From Glutamicibacter protophormiae (GTDB taxonomy: Bacteria > Actinomycetota > Actinomycetes > Actinomycetales > Micrococcaceae): 64,000 nucleotides of DNA. Below the pieces are notes generated by a model. That model saw nothing but the letters and a program-made list of their open reading frames with translations, was not told where the DNA came from and did no database searches. Below, in pieces: positions 48,980-61,489 of the stretch. The stretch is taken from contig NZ_BMPH01000013.1 of assembly GCF_014647495.1 (NCBI RefSeq), positions 1-64,000 on the forward strand, read 5' to 3'. Each line of letters starts with the position of its first letter. Position 1 is the first letter of the stretch. The position numbers and the translations under genes were made by a program.

Positions 48980-49597
48980 ATGATCACCACCTCCCTTTTT
49001 CTCGGGTTCTCAACAGGACTGTCACTCATCGTCGCCATCGGGGCGCAGAATGCGTTCGTTCTACGACAGGGAATCCGTCGAGAACGCGTTCTGTTGACAG
49101 TGACCCTTTGCGCATTGTCAGATGTGGTGCTCATCTTCGCTGGGGTTACCGGCATAGGCATCGTTGTGGAGCAGGCTCCGTGGATCCTGACGATCGCCCG
49201 CATCGGGGGAGCGATCTTCCTGGTTTCCTATGCATTTTTTGCGTTGCGGCGCACGATCGCCCCGTCAGGCATGGAGTCATCGAGCACGCCATCGCCAACC
49301 ACTGCGTGGTCTATTGCAGGGACTGCACTCATGCTGACTTGGCTTAATCCCCATGTCTACATCGACACGGTACTCCTGCTTGGCTCCATCGGGGCATCCC
49401 AAGGAGAAGAATCCGGTGCATTTGCCGTAGGAGCGATGCTGGCCAGCGTGCTCTGGTTTAGCGCCCTTGGCTATGCGTCGCGTTTCCTGTCGCGATTCTT
49501 TGCTAAACCCACAGCCTGGCGAGTACTGGACGGGCTCATCTGCATCTTCATGCTGGCTTTCGCCATCATGCTCCTGGCGCCACTTTTCACCAGTTAA
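48980..49597 (+). CDS. lysE: LysE-family basic amino-acid exporter
   Basis: 205 residues, five to six helices, with GAQNAFVLRQGIRRE near the N-terminus and TWLNPHVYIDTVLLLG in the middle, both diagnostic for LysE. It exports lysine and arginine, protecting cells during growth on peptides; the POT transporter elsewhere in the window makes that role plausible. It is controlled by the divergent lysG. Its downstream side faces the DnaA-box array, with no obvious terminator. Confidence 0.94.
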   Translation: MITTSLFLGFSTGLSLIVAIGAQNAFVLRQGIRRERVLLTVTLCALSDVVLIFAGVTGIGIVVEQAPWILTIARIGGAIFLVSYAFFALRRTIAPSGMESSSTPSPTTAWSIAGTALMLTWLNPHVYIDTVLLLGSIGASQGEESGAFAVGAMLASVLWFSALGYASRFLSRFFAKPTAWRVLDGLICIFMLAFAIMLLAPLFTS

Positions 49598-49604
49598 CCT
49601 GCGG

Positions 49605-50057
49605 ATATCCACAGGTATCCACAGGTCTTGTGGATTACCTTCAACCACAACTTGTTCACAACTTTATCCACAGCTGGGGACAACTTGGGCATTAGTGGGC
49701 TTTTTGAATCAAAACGCCTTGTCAAAAGGTTTTTGTGCAACAAATTAGGTGTGTACAAAAGTTATTAACACTGTGGATCCTGCTTGTGGAAACATCACTT
49801 TTGGCGCATCCTGGGCGGGCGTTGCCCTCTTCGTTTAAAGATTCGAAGCGCTGGTTATTAACAGGTTTCCAGTTCGTAAATGCACTATCTACAGCCGTGT
49901 TTAAAAGTTATCCACAGCTGGGGAGAAAGGTGTGAGTATCTACTCTTCGGATGGCTTATTCCCTGAGAATGCGGTCATTCCGGGCTGTTAATAACTTTGC
50001 CGCCGCAGAGTTACATGGCTGTAAGTTATTAACAGTGTGGATAAGCAGTGTGGATAT
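49605..50057. other. DnaA-box cluster in a non-coding, AT-rich segment
   Basis: This ~480-base gap between lysE and the rhomboid gene has no convincing gene. Perfect TTATCCACA boxes: 49664-49672 (+), 49908-49916 (+), 50036-50044 (-). One-mismatch boxes: 49605-49613 (+), 49615-49623 (+), 49629-49637 (-), 49652-49660 (+), 49675-49683 (-), 50049-50057 (-). A two-mismatch box lies at 49772-49780 (-). The 17-mer TTATCCACAGCTGGGGA occurs twice (49664, 49908). The density implies DnaA binding; see findings. Confidence 0.85.
49761..50034. repeat. Four copies of GTTATTAACA within the DnaA-box cluster
   Basis: Exact copies at 49761-49770 (+), 49854-49863 (+), 49986-49995 (inverted) and 50025-50034 (+). 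In two of them the 10-mer is followed, one base later, by TGTGGAT (reverse DnaA-box core), at 49761-49778 and 50025-50042, forming a composite element. Confidence 0.9.
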
Positions 50058-50078
50058 CTTTGCTGACGTGTTTTCGAA

Positions 50079-50936
50079 TCAGGCCAGAGGCCATTTAGCG
50101 GCTTCGACTGCAAGATAGGTCAAAATCAACATTGCCGCACTCAATGCGCCCAGGAGTGAGAGCTGAATTTTCGAACGCTGTGGATTACTTCGAGGAATCA
50201 ACATGATGCAGGAAGCGGCGACTATGCCGGCCACGGCGCCGCCAAGATGGGCCTGCCATGAGATCCCGGAAACGACGAAGCCGAGGACGACGTTCAGCGC
50301 CAGAATGATCGCCATTTGGCGCAGCGCCTGCTTGTTGCCGCGCAGAACGACGAATGTGGCCAGGAAGAGTCCTGCCAAGGCACCCGAAGCTCCCAGCGTT
50401 GCCGTTGTGACCGGGCTCAGGAGCATGACTCCCAATGAGCCACCCAAGGCGCTGAGAAGGTAAAGCCAAGTAAATCGGAGCCTACCAAGTCGCGGTTCGA
50501 GAAGCGTGCCAAAAATATATACCCCGTACATGTTCATGAGGATGTGCAGGAACGATCCGGTGGAGTGCGCGAATGCACTGCTGATCAGGCGCCATGGCTC
50601 GTACGCTGCGATCGCCGGGATCAGCACCAATTCCCTCGTAAAGCCCGGAATAATCCACTGCAACAGATAGACGAACACATTCAATCCGATGAAAATCATC
50701 GTGACCAGGGGAGCACCAGCACGAGCGCGGCCTCCGAACTGCGTCTTCTGCGTCGGAACATTCTTATTCGCCTGCCTGACGCATTCAACACACTGAACAC
50801 CGACAGGAGCTGGAACTTGGCACTGCGGGCAGACAGGACGGCCGCAGCGGTTGCACGAGACATAAGAGACCGTCTCTGGATGCCGATAGCAGGTCGGCTG
50901 TGATTGACCTTGAGGATTCACTTGCCCGTAGGACAT
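50079..50936 (-). CDS. Rhomboid-family intramembrane serine protease with N-terminal zinc finger
   Basis: 285 residues. Residues ~15-55 hold a B-box-like zinc-binding pattern (CYRHPETVSYVSCNRCGRPVC, PQC, GVQCVEC). The rhomboid domain follows with HILMNMYGVYIFG, the catalytic Ser in LGASGALAGL and His in SWQAHLGGAVAG. It corresponds to the rhomboid gene found near ppiA in many actinobacteria. Transcribed away from the DnaA-box region, which abuts its 3' end. Confidence 0.94.
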   Translation of the reverse strand: MSYGQVNPQGQSQPTCYRHPETVSYVSCNRCGRPVCPQCQVPAPVGVQCVECVRQANKNVPTQKTQFGGRARAGAPLVTMIFIGLNVFVYLLQWIIPGFTRELVLIPAIAAYEPWRLISSAFAHSTGSFLHILMNMYGVYIFGTLLEPRLGRLRFTWLYLLSALGGSLGVMLLSPVTTATLGASGALAGLFLATFVVLRGNKQALRQMAIILALNVVLGFVVSGISWQAHLGGAVAGIVAASCIMLIPRSNPQRSKIQLSLLGALSAAMLILTYLAVEAAKWPLA

Positions 50937-50982
50937 TTAGTTTTCTACCTAGCGTTGGATGGATCAGCGGTGATTAAGCATC

Positions 50983-51024
50983 GAAGGCCCCGTCGACTCC
51001 ACTAAGGGAATCGCCGGAGCCTTC
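50983..51024 (-). terminator. Hairpin downstream of ppiA
   Basis: 18-bp imperfect stem: GAAGGC... arms at 50983-51000 and 51007-51024 match at 15 of 18 positions, with two of the rest G-U pairs. It lies 19 bases beyond the ppiA stop on the minus strand. T-tail is poor, so termination strength is uncertain. Confidence 0.6.
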
Positions 51025-51043
51025 AAATTGCGGGACGAAGAGG

Positions 51044-51589
51044 TTACAGAGCCTCGATGTCGACCGATTTGATAACTACGTCTTCCAGAGGCTTGTCGCG
51101 GCCATCGGTGGCGACTGCGTTCAGGGCGTCGACAATCTTGCGGGACTCAGCTTCGGTAACTTCACCGAAGATGGTGTGCTTGCCCTGCAACCAGGTGGTT
51201 GGAACGGTGGTGATAAAGAACTGCGAACCGTTGGTGCCGCGGCCCATGCGGATGCCTGCGTTGGCCATGGCCAGCTTGTAAGGCTCGTTGAAGTTCAGTT
51301 CCGGGTGGATCTCATCATCGAACTGGTAGCCGGGGCCGCCAAAGCCCTGGCCCAGTGGGTCGCCGCCCTGGATCATGAAGTCCGCGATGATGCGGTGGAA
51401 AATGGTTCCGCTGTACAGCGGGGTGTTGGTCTTCTTGTCGCCGGATTCTGGGTGAACCCACTCCTGCTCACCGGTCGACAGGCCGACGAAGTTGCTGACA
51501 GTCTTCGGAGCGTGGTTGCCGAAAAGATCGACAACAATGTCGCCCAAAGAGGTGTGAATCGTAGCTTTGTGCGTTGCGTTTGCGGTCAT
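51044..51589 (-). CDS. ppiA: Cyclophilin-type peptidylprolyl isomerase
   Basis: 181 residues, cytoplasmic cyclophilin. FHRIIADFMIQGGDP carries the catalytic Arg, followed by FDDEIHPELNFNEPYKLAMANAG and GTNGSQFFITTVPTTWLQGKHTIFGEV, all core motifs. It speeds cis-trans isomerisation of X-Pro bonds. Conserved neighbour of gyrase genes in actinobacteria, although here transporters and a glycosyltransferase have been inserted between. Confidence 0.97.
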   Translation of the reverse strand: MTANATHKATIHTSLGDIVVDLFGNHAPKTVSNFVGLSTGEQEWVHPESGDKKTNTPLYSGTIFHRIIADFMIQGGDPLGQGFGGPGYQFDDEIHPELNFNEPYKLAMANAGIRMGRGTNGSQFFITTVPTTWLQGKHTIFGEVTEAESRKIVDALNAVATDGRDKPLEDVVIKSVDIEAL

Positions 51590-51758
51590 GCTCTCATTCT
51601 TCCATGAGCACAGCCCGAGCCGCTAAAAGCGGCCTACGCGGTCAGTGAAAATTTCGGGCAATTTTCAATGCACAGAGGCCTAACGCTGGCTACGGCAGTG
51701 GCATATGCCTAGGCTGAAGGTACCTGTTGGACAACGGGTTGAACCCAAAGGAGTAAAG

Positions 51759-51965
51759 ATGAGCAAGAAGAGCAGTGCTGGAAAGCTACTAGCCGTAGGC
51801 CTAATTGTCGGACTCGTTGCGTTGTTGGTAGCCGCATGGAAGGCTTCCAAGCCGGTGGAGGACCCATGGGAAAACGAGCCTTCCAGCGCCGAACCACAAC
51901 AGCCGGTCTCATCGCGCGAAGCCACCGTGGAAGAAGTTCGCGAAATCCTGAGTGAAGACCAGTAA
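51759..51965 (+). CDS. Small single-helix membrane protein
   Basis: 68 residues from the ATG with AAAGGAG upstream: SKKSSAGKLLAVGLIVGLVALLVAAWKASKPVEDPWE, then an acidic Ser/Glu/Pro tail ending VEEVREILSEDQ. Helix near the N-terminus and a long acidic tail; no family assigned. Its overall design (Lys-rich start, helix, Lys-x-Ser-Lys exit) resembles the DLW-39 protein further on, but I cannot claim homology. Confidence 0.75.
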   Translation: MSKKSSAGKLLAVGLIVGLVALLVAAWKASKPVEDPWENEPSSAEPQQPVSSREATVEEVREILSEDQ

Positions 51966-51970
51966 CCAGC

Positions 51971-52840
51971 TCATGTCCCGGATTTTGGCGGTACTTGGCC
52001 CCTGACCACGAGGACCAGCCCCAAGAGGATTACCCCGAGTCCCAGATAGGTCGCTGCCGGGACGACCTGCCCCAGTACAAGAGCCGCAAGCAGCGCAGCG
52101 CCTGGAATCTCCAGCAGAATGAGCGTGGAGACTGTCAGCGGGCCCAGCACATTGAGCAGGTGGTTCATGGCAGTGTGCCCGAGGAGCTGGGCGCACACCG
52201 TAAGCAGAATGATGCCAAGCCACCCTGTGGCGTCGAATCCCCAGACAGGCTGGCCAACCGCGAGACAAAGTACCAGCAGAATCACCGCGGTGATGCCGTA
52301 GCAGCTGGACGAGTAGGTTGCGGTGCTCATGGTCTTGCGCGCTGCGGCACCGGCCAGCGTGTAAATGGCAGCCAGAACACCTCCTGCGAGGGCGAGCAGG
52401 TCTCCAATGATGGCATCGCGCCCCTGTCCCACATCGAAGCCGGTGATCAGCACGACGCCCACGATGGCGATACCCATGCCGAAGAAAACCGGTTTGCGGT
52501 ACCGGACCCCGCGCGACGCTTGGAAGAGAGCGATCCACACGCCTTGGATGCACACTAGCGCGGTACCGGCGGCGACGCTTGTCAGGCGCATCGAGTACAT
52601 GAAGCAGACGAAGTGCAGTGCCAAGGCGACGCCAGCGATACTGGTAAAGAACCATTCGCGGCCAGTGATCTGCCGATAGGACTGCCGATTCTTCTTGAGC
52701 ACGGGAACGGACAGGACAGCCGCGGCAGCGCCGTTTCGCCACAAGGCCATGGAAAGCACGGGAACTTGGGGAAAAGCGGCGATGATTGGGCCGGAGGCCG
52801 AAATCCCCAGAATGCCCAGCGCGGCAAGCAAAAATGTCAC
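51971..52840 (-). CDS. EamA-family (DMT) transporter
   Basis: 289 residues, ten helices in two EamA halves (N-half with ALWRNGAAAAVL; C-half with HTAMNHLLNVLGPLTVSTLILLEIPGAALLAALVLGQ). The family exports metabolites such as amino acids; the substrate is unknown. GTG start. Convergent with the small membrane-protein gene, five bases between stops. Confidence 0.92.
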   Translation of the reverse strand: MTFLLAALGILGISASGPIIAAFPQVPVLSMALWRNGAAAAVLSVPVLKKNRQSYRQITGREWFFTSIAGVALALHFVCFMYSMRLTSVAAGTALVCIQGVWIALFQASRGVRYRKPVFFGMGIAIVGVVLITGFDVGQGRDAIIGDLLALAGGVLAAIYTLAGAAARKTMSTATYSSSCYGITAVILLVLCLAVGQPVWGFDATGWLGIILLTVCAQLLGHTAMNHLLNVLGPLTVSTLILLEIPGAALLAALVLGQVVPAATYLGLGVILLGLVLVVRGQVPPKSGT

Positions 52841-52968
52841 AGGCTAAGATTACCCGCTGTTGATAGGGCTTCTAAATCAGCCTCTTCACGCCCGCGATGG
52901 TCCCGGTTCAGTACCAGAAAATATATTCATCAATAAGCATACATATATGTCAAAGCGCATTTATTAGA

Positions 52969-53943
52969 TTACTCTCCACGATCCTTCCTCCTCCAGAGAG
53001 AAGAAATCACAGCACCTGACAAGTTATGCCAAACGGAGAATACCGCGGCCGGGAGCGCCGCCTCAGGAGTGAAATACTGCTTCGCCAGTCCGCCTGCAAG
53101 ACCGGAATTCTGCATGCCGACTTCGATGGCGATGGTCCGGCGGGATTCTTCTGGCACACGCAGTAATTTCCCAATTCCGTATCCGAGAAGCAATCCGAGA
53201 CCATTGTGCAGGGCAACAGCCAGGAATACCAATAACCCGGCGGACATGATCGCCTCCGAGCTTCCAGCCACGATGATTGTCACCACGATGGTGATAGCTG
53301 CAACCGAGAGCCACGGCAAAGCCGCCAAGATCCCCAGCACTACGCTGTTGAGCAGCATTCGAAGCACGATACCGAGCACCACCGGTATCAAAACGACCTG
53401 GAAGACCGTTCCGGCCATGGACCGGGCATCCACCGGCAGATACTGTCCGGCGAGCCAGAATGCCAGCAGCGGGGTGAATACGGGTGCGACAAGGGTGGAC
53501 AGCGAAGTCATGGACACCGATAGCGCTACATTTCCCCTTGCGAGGTAGGCGACCACATTGGAAGCGGTACCTCCCGGCGCGCAACCGACCAGAATCAGCC
53601 CGGCAGCTAGCGCGGGATCCAGGTTCAGGCCCCAGGCGACCAGCCAACCCATCGCCGGCATCACCATGAACTGGGCTGCAACACCGCCGAGCACCGGGAG
53701 GGGATTTTTGAAGACCAACCCGAAGTCGGGCAGGGTGAGGCTCAGACCCATGCAGAACATGATGACCATCAGCAAGGGGTTGATCCATGACGACAACCCG
53801 GAAAATACCTGGGGAACCAGAACTCCGGACACGCCGCCGAGCAGGATCAGAGCGGGGAAGAGCAACACCGCAATCTGGGACTCCCTTTCGGTCTTCGTCT
53901 GGCCAGCACCGGTATCCTGTGTCGTCGCATCGTCATTCAGCAC
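52969..53943 (-). CDS. Bile acid:sodium symporter family protein (BASS)
   Basis: 324 residues, about nine to ten helices. The core motifs LVGCAPGGTASNVVAYLARGNVALSVSMTSLSTLVAPVFTPLL and EVGMQNSGLAGGLAKQYF are the sodium-binding crossover regions of the family (ASBT_NM/YocS type). Bacterial members carry organic acids such as pantoate or 2-oxo acids rather than bile acids. GTG start. The 128 bases downstream, before the EamA gene, are AT-rich and contain nothing recognisable. Confidence 0.92.
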   Translation of the reverse strand: MLNDDATTQDTGAGQTKTERESQIAVLLFPALILLGGVSGVLVPQVFSGLSSWINPLLMVIMFCMGLSLTLPDFGLVFKNPLPVLGGVAAQFMVMPAMGWLVAWGLNLDPALAAGLILVGCAPGGTASNVVAYLARGNVALSVSMTSLSTLVAPVFTPLLAFWLAGQYLPVDARSMAGTVFQVVLIPVVLGIVLRMLLNSVVLGILAALPWLSVAAITIVVTIIVAGSSEAIMSAGLLVFLAVALHNGLGLLLGYGIGKLLRVPEESRRTIAIEVGMQNSGLAGGLAKQYFTPEAALPAAVFSVWHNLSGAVISSLWRRKDRGE

Positions 53944-54068
53944 CCTGACATCCTGTCAATCATTAGTGCTTGGTTTCAACTGCGGACAGCTCAGGCGAAG
54001 CATTGCTGTTCATGCCCCCTGCAAGTCCAGTTCACATCACGGCCATGTACAAGGTCGAAGCTGTAGGT

Positions 54069-55223
54069 GTGAAAGTAGCAATCATCGCTGAATCCTTTCT
54101 TCCGCACATCAACGGGGTCACCAATTCAATCCTGCGGACCCTTGACCATCTGGCACTCAGAGGGCACGAGGCGGTGGTCATCGCCCCGGCAGGCTCGCTG
54201 GCCAATGAGTTCACCGGCAAGGCGGTTCCGAAGCGCTACCGCGGGTTCCGCGTCATCACCGTGCCTTCGGTGCCGCTTCCAAAGTATCCCGAGGTGCGGC
54301 TTTCCACTGCGTCATCGCAGAAGCTGCGAAGGATCCTGCTCCGGGAGCAAGTGGACTTGGTTCATCTTGCCAGCCCGTTTCTCCTGGGCTGGAGCGCGCT
54401 GCGCGCAGCAGGCGAGCTTGGATTACCGACCGTTGCGGTGTACCAGACAGAAGTGCCTACCTATGCGGCGCGCTACAAGTTCCCCTGGCTGGCTGACAGG
54501 CTCTGGGAGCATGTCAGGGCCATTCATACTGCAGCAGACCTGACACTGGCACCCAGCAGCTTCTCCATGGCCCAGCTGGACGGGCTCGGGATCAATAACT
54601 TGAAATTGCTCCGAAGGGGTGTGGATACTGCGCTGTTCTCGCCCTGTCGAAGAAGCGAAGCCTTCCGCAGAGCCGTTGCACCCTCCGGAGAGCGTCTCAT
54701 CGGCTATGTAGGCCGCCTCTCGGCAGACAAGCAGGTAGGGGACCTCCGAGCGCTTAGCGAGCTGCCTGGGGCACGCTTGGTGGTCGTGGGCTCGGGCCCG
54801 ATGGAGCGCGAGCTGCGGACGCTGATGCCAAAAGCCCATTTCACCGGGTTCCTGTCCGGGAGCCGGCTGGCTGAAATCATGGCCTCCCTTGATGTCTTCG
54901 TGCACCCGGGGGAGTCAGAGACGTTTTGCCAAACCATCCAGGAGGCAATGGCCAGCCGTGTTCCAGTAGTTGCCGTGGGCAGGGGAGGACCGTTGGATCT
55001 GGTGGATTCCTCGCGAACGGGGTGGTTGTACGAGCCAGGCCAGCTCGACGATCTCGCCTATCGAGTCAATGATCTTGTCTTCGACGGCGGCAAACGTGAG
55101 GCTTTCGCTGCTGCGGCGATGGACAGCGTCCAAGGCAAGACTTGGGAGAAGATCGGTGACGAGTTGCTGGAGCACTACAGGTCGGTGCGGTTGCACCGGG
55201 CAGCGCATCGCGCCCGGTTCTGA
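54069..55223 (+). CDS. Glycosyltransferase family 4 (alpha-mannosyltransferase-like)
   Basis: About 384 residues, GT-B fold. KVAIIAESFLPHINGVTNSILRTLDHLALRGHE is the donor-independent N-terminal motif of the MgtA/PimB-like actinobacterial mannosyltransferases, and PGESETFCQTIQEAMASRVPVVA contains the E(x)7E nucleotide-sugar motif. It may glycosylate a membrane lipid (GDP-mannose donor) during lipoglycan synthesis. The GTG at 54069 aligns with family starts; ATG 54045 is possible, and both have weak ribosome-binding sites. Confidence 0.85.
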   Translation: MKVAIIAESFLPHINGVTNSILRTLDHLALRGHEAVVIAPAGSLANEFTGKAVPKRYRGFRVITVPSVPLPKYPEVRLSTASSQKLRRILLREQVDLVHLASPFLLGWSALRAAGELGLPTVAVYQTEVPTYAARYKFPWLADRLWEHVRAIHTAADLTLAPSSFSMAQLDGLGINNLKLLRRGVDTALFSPCRRSEAFRRAVAPSGERLIGYVGRLSADKQVGDLRALSELPGARLVVVGSGPMERELRTLMPKAHFTGFLSGSRLAEIMASLDVFVHPGESETFCQTIQEAMASRVPVVAVGRGGPLDLVDSSRTGWLYEPGQLDDLAYRVNDLVFDGGKREAFAAAAMDSVQGKTWEKIGDELLEHYRSVRLHRAAHRARF

Positions 55224-55261
55224 TTGGAGCTCGACCTCTGGAAACCGGGGTTAACAAACAA

Positions 55262-55289
55262 ACGACGGAAAGCTTTCGCTTTCCGTCGT
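55262..55289 (-). terminator. Terminator of the downstream tRNA-Ala
   Basis: 12-bp perfect stem ACGACGGAAAGC / GCTTTCCGTCGT around TTTC, 9 bases beyond the tRNA 3' end. The minus-strand tail is TTTGTTTGTT. Confidence 0.9.
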
Positions 55290-55298
55290 CTTCTCGTG

Positions 55299-55371
55299 TG
55301 GAGCCTAGGAGATTCGAACTCCTGACATCCTGCTTGCAAAGCAGGCGCTCTACCAACTGAGCTAAGGCCCC
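55299..55371 (-). tRNA. tRNA-Ala (TGC), copy 2
   Basis: 73-nt cloverleaf, acceptor GGGGCCT / AGGCTCC with one G-U pair, discriminator A, anticodon loop TTTGCAA (TGC). No encoded CCA. Identical in sequence to the copy at 55451-55523. Confidence 0.97.
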
Positions 55372-55419
55372 CAATGGCAAGAAATAAATTTACCGGCCAG
55401 TGCGGGTTAAAGCAAAAAC

Positions 55420-55437
55420 GGAAAGCTTTCGCTTTCC
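55420..55437 (-). terminator. Terminator between the two tRNA-Ala genes
   Basis: 7-bp stem GGAAAGC / GCTTTCC with TTTC loop and a TTTTTGCTTT tail on the minus strand. The core matches the hairpin at 55262-55289, consistent with duplication of gene and terminator. Confidence 0.8.
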
Positions 55438-55450
55438 ATTTTCCCTTTTG

Positions 55451-55523
55451 TGGAGCCTAGGAGATTCGAACTCCTGACATCCTGCTTGCAAAGCAGGCGC
55501 TCTACCAACTGAGCTAAGGCCCC
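55451..55523 (-). tRNA. tRNA-Ala (TGC), copy 1
   Basis: Same 73-nt tRNA as at 55299-55371, with anticodon TGC and GGGGCCT/AGGCTCC acceptor stem. It begins 8 bases after the DLW-39 stop, so it is probably cut from the tRNA-Ile/DLW-39 transcript. Confidence 0.97.
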
Positions 55524-55530
55524 AAAAGCG

Positions 55531-55650
55531 TTAGGAAACTTTATCGGCTACCTGATGCCAGGTATCCTTGGTTTCCGAAGAAGCCTTTACCTTCTTGATC
55601 AGCACTGCGGCAGCAGTTGCGATCGTTGCGAGAACCAGGAACTTTTTCAT
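55531..55650 (-). CDS. DLW-39 family small protein
   Basis: 39 residues from an ATG with GAGGAAG upstream. It starts KKFLVLATIATAAAVLIKKVKA, a basic-flanked hydrophobic helix, and ends DTWHQVADKVS, the counterpart of the DLW-containing end of this family (here DTW). Length 39 is exactly the family's size. Located between tRNA-Ile and tRNA-Ala as in other actinobacteria. Function unknown. Confidence 0.9.
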   Translation of the reverse strand: MKKFLVLATIATAAAVLIKKVKASSETKDTWHQVADKVS

Positions 55651-55681
55651 TACTTCCTCTTTCCCTCCAGCAAGGATTCGG

Positions 55682-55755
55682 TGGGCGTACCAAGACTTGA
55701 ACTTGGGACCTCTTCGTTATCAGCGAAGCGCTCTAACCGCCTGAGCTATACGCCC
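55682..55755 (-). tRNA. tRNA-Ile (GAT)
   Basis: 74-nt cloverleaf: acceptor GGGCGTA / TACGCCC, anticodon loop CTGATAA (GAT), T arm with GTTCAAGT, discriminator A. No encoded CCA. The following 31 bases lead straight to the DLW-39 ribosome-binding site without a terminator. Confidence 0.97.
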
Positions 55756-55821
55756 TTGCTTTTGTTTTTGTTCTCTTCGGAACGAAATAAAACTTTACCG
55801 GGGTTTCTGCGAAGATACAAA

Positions 55822-55865
55822 TCGAGCCCGGGTGTCGTGCATCACAGCACTAATCCCGGGCTCGA
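55822..55865 (-). terminator. Terminator of the gyrB-gyrA-DUF3566 unit
   Basis: 11-bp perfect stem TCGAGCCCGGG (55822-55832) / CCCGGGCTCGA (55855-55865); the loop contains a nested GTGC/GCAC pair. It lies 12 bases past the DUF3566 stop; minus-strand tail TTTGTATC. Confidence 0.85.
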
Positions 55866-55877
55866 CTTGGGGTGATT

Positions 55878-56470
55878 CTAGTCGTCGGTGAGGGTCACGC
55901 CGGCGCCGCCCACCAGCGAGGAGGCGATGTTGTACAACACCGATCCCAGCATGGCGACCACCGAAATCACGACCACGTTGACCACGGCGAGGATGGTGGC
56001 GTACGAAGCCACTTGGCCCAGGGACATAGAATCGCGCAGGTCGAAGCTGTCTTCAGCGCCAATGGCCTCGCGCATCAGCTGGTTGAAGGCATCGAACGTT
56101 CCACTGAGATCCAGCACGGCCCAGATACCTACCGCTGCCACCACGGTGATGACGCCGAAAGCCACCGAGAGCAGGAAGGCGATTTTCAGGACCGAAAATG
56201 GTTCCACCTTGGAAACCAGCAGGCGGGCCTTGCGGACCTTGGCCTTCGGCGCAGGGCGCACAAGACGCTCCTGGTTTCCAGCGGGACGCTGCTGGCCTGT
56301 TGGGCGTGGAGCCGCCGGACGGGGAGCTCCGGCTGGACGCTGCTGCCCGGCCGCCGGGCGCTGGCCCGGTGCTGGGCGGCTGCCGGCTGCCGCAGGTCGC
56401 TTTACCTGGGTAGGTCGCGGCGCTGCGCTCTTCGGGGCACTGCCGCTGGGGCGTGGCGTCGAGGGCGTGC

Positions 56471-56474
<4 letters not shown>
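55878..56474 (-). CDS. DUF3566 membrane protein
   Basis: 198 residues. A long Pro/Ala/Arg/Gln low-complexity head (~1-75), then the DUF3566 domain (~80-195) with two helices ([27 protein letters not shown] and [33 protein letters not shown]). It corresponds to the conserved membrane protein after gyrA in mycobacteria (Rv0007 position). The start overlaps the gyrA stop (ATGA). Function unknown; the disordered head may bind septal or chromosomal partners. Confidence 0.93.
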
Positions 56475-59092
<2,618 letters not shown>

Positions 59093-59141
59093 TTTCTTCC
59101 CTTACACATCAAAAAAGTTCTACGGTCCGCGGTGGTATCGC

Positions 59142-61205
<2,064 letters not shown>

Positions 61206-61489
61206 GGGTGCTACGAACTCCTCGATTTTGGCGCGCGACCACCATGCGCGGTCCGAGCCCGGACGCGTCCAGCGATCTTGGTCTGGAGCGACGTAGACGT
61301 GGGTTCACCCACGGCACAGTCAATTCACTACCCCTAATTCTACCGCCTACAGCAAAATTATCGGGGATTCTGTGGCCTAAATCAGCCGCAGAAGGCACGG
61401 AATAGACCATCTGAGCGAGTTTGGGTGATCAACTGAGGGGGGATCCAGCCGGGAGGTGCGTTAGAGCTTCATATGCCATGCCAGCATTT
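61206..61489. other. Non-coding gap between dciA and gyrB
   Basis: 284 bases that should contain the gyrB promoter on the minus strand. A TAGAAT hexamer (minus, in the AT-rich part near 61335-61345) is a good -10 candidate without a clear -35. A small perfect palindrome GTGGGT-TC-ACCCAC lies at 61299-61312. No additional gene seen. Confidence 0.5.

Noticed and set aside
49735-49935. 66-codon plus-strand frame inside the DnaA-box region
   Set aside because: It crosses DnaA boxes and GTTATTAACA repeats, has no ribosome-binding site and no recognisable protein features.
61299-61312. GTGGGT-TC-ACCCAC palindrome upstream of gyrB
   Set aside because: Six-base arms only and no partner site; too weak to name as an operator of supercoiling control.
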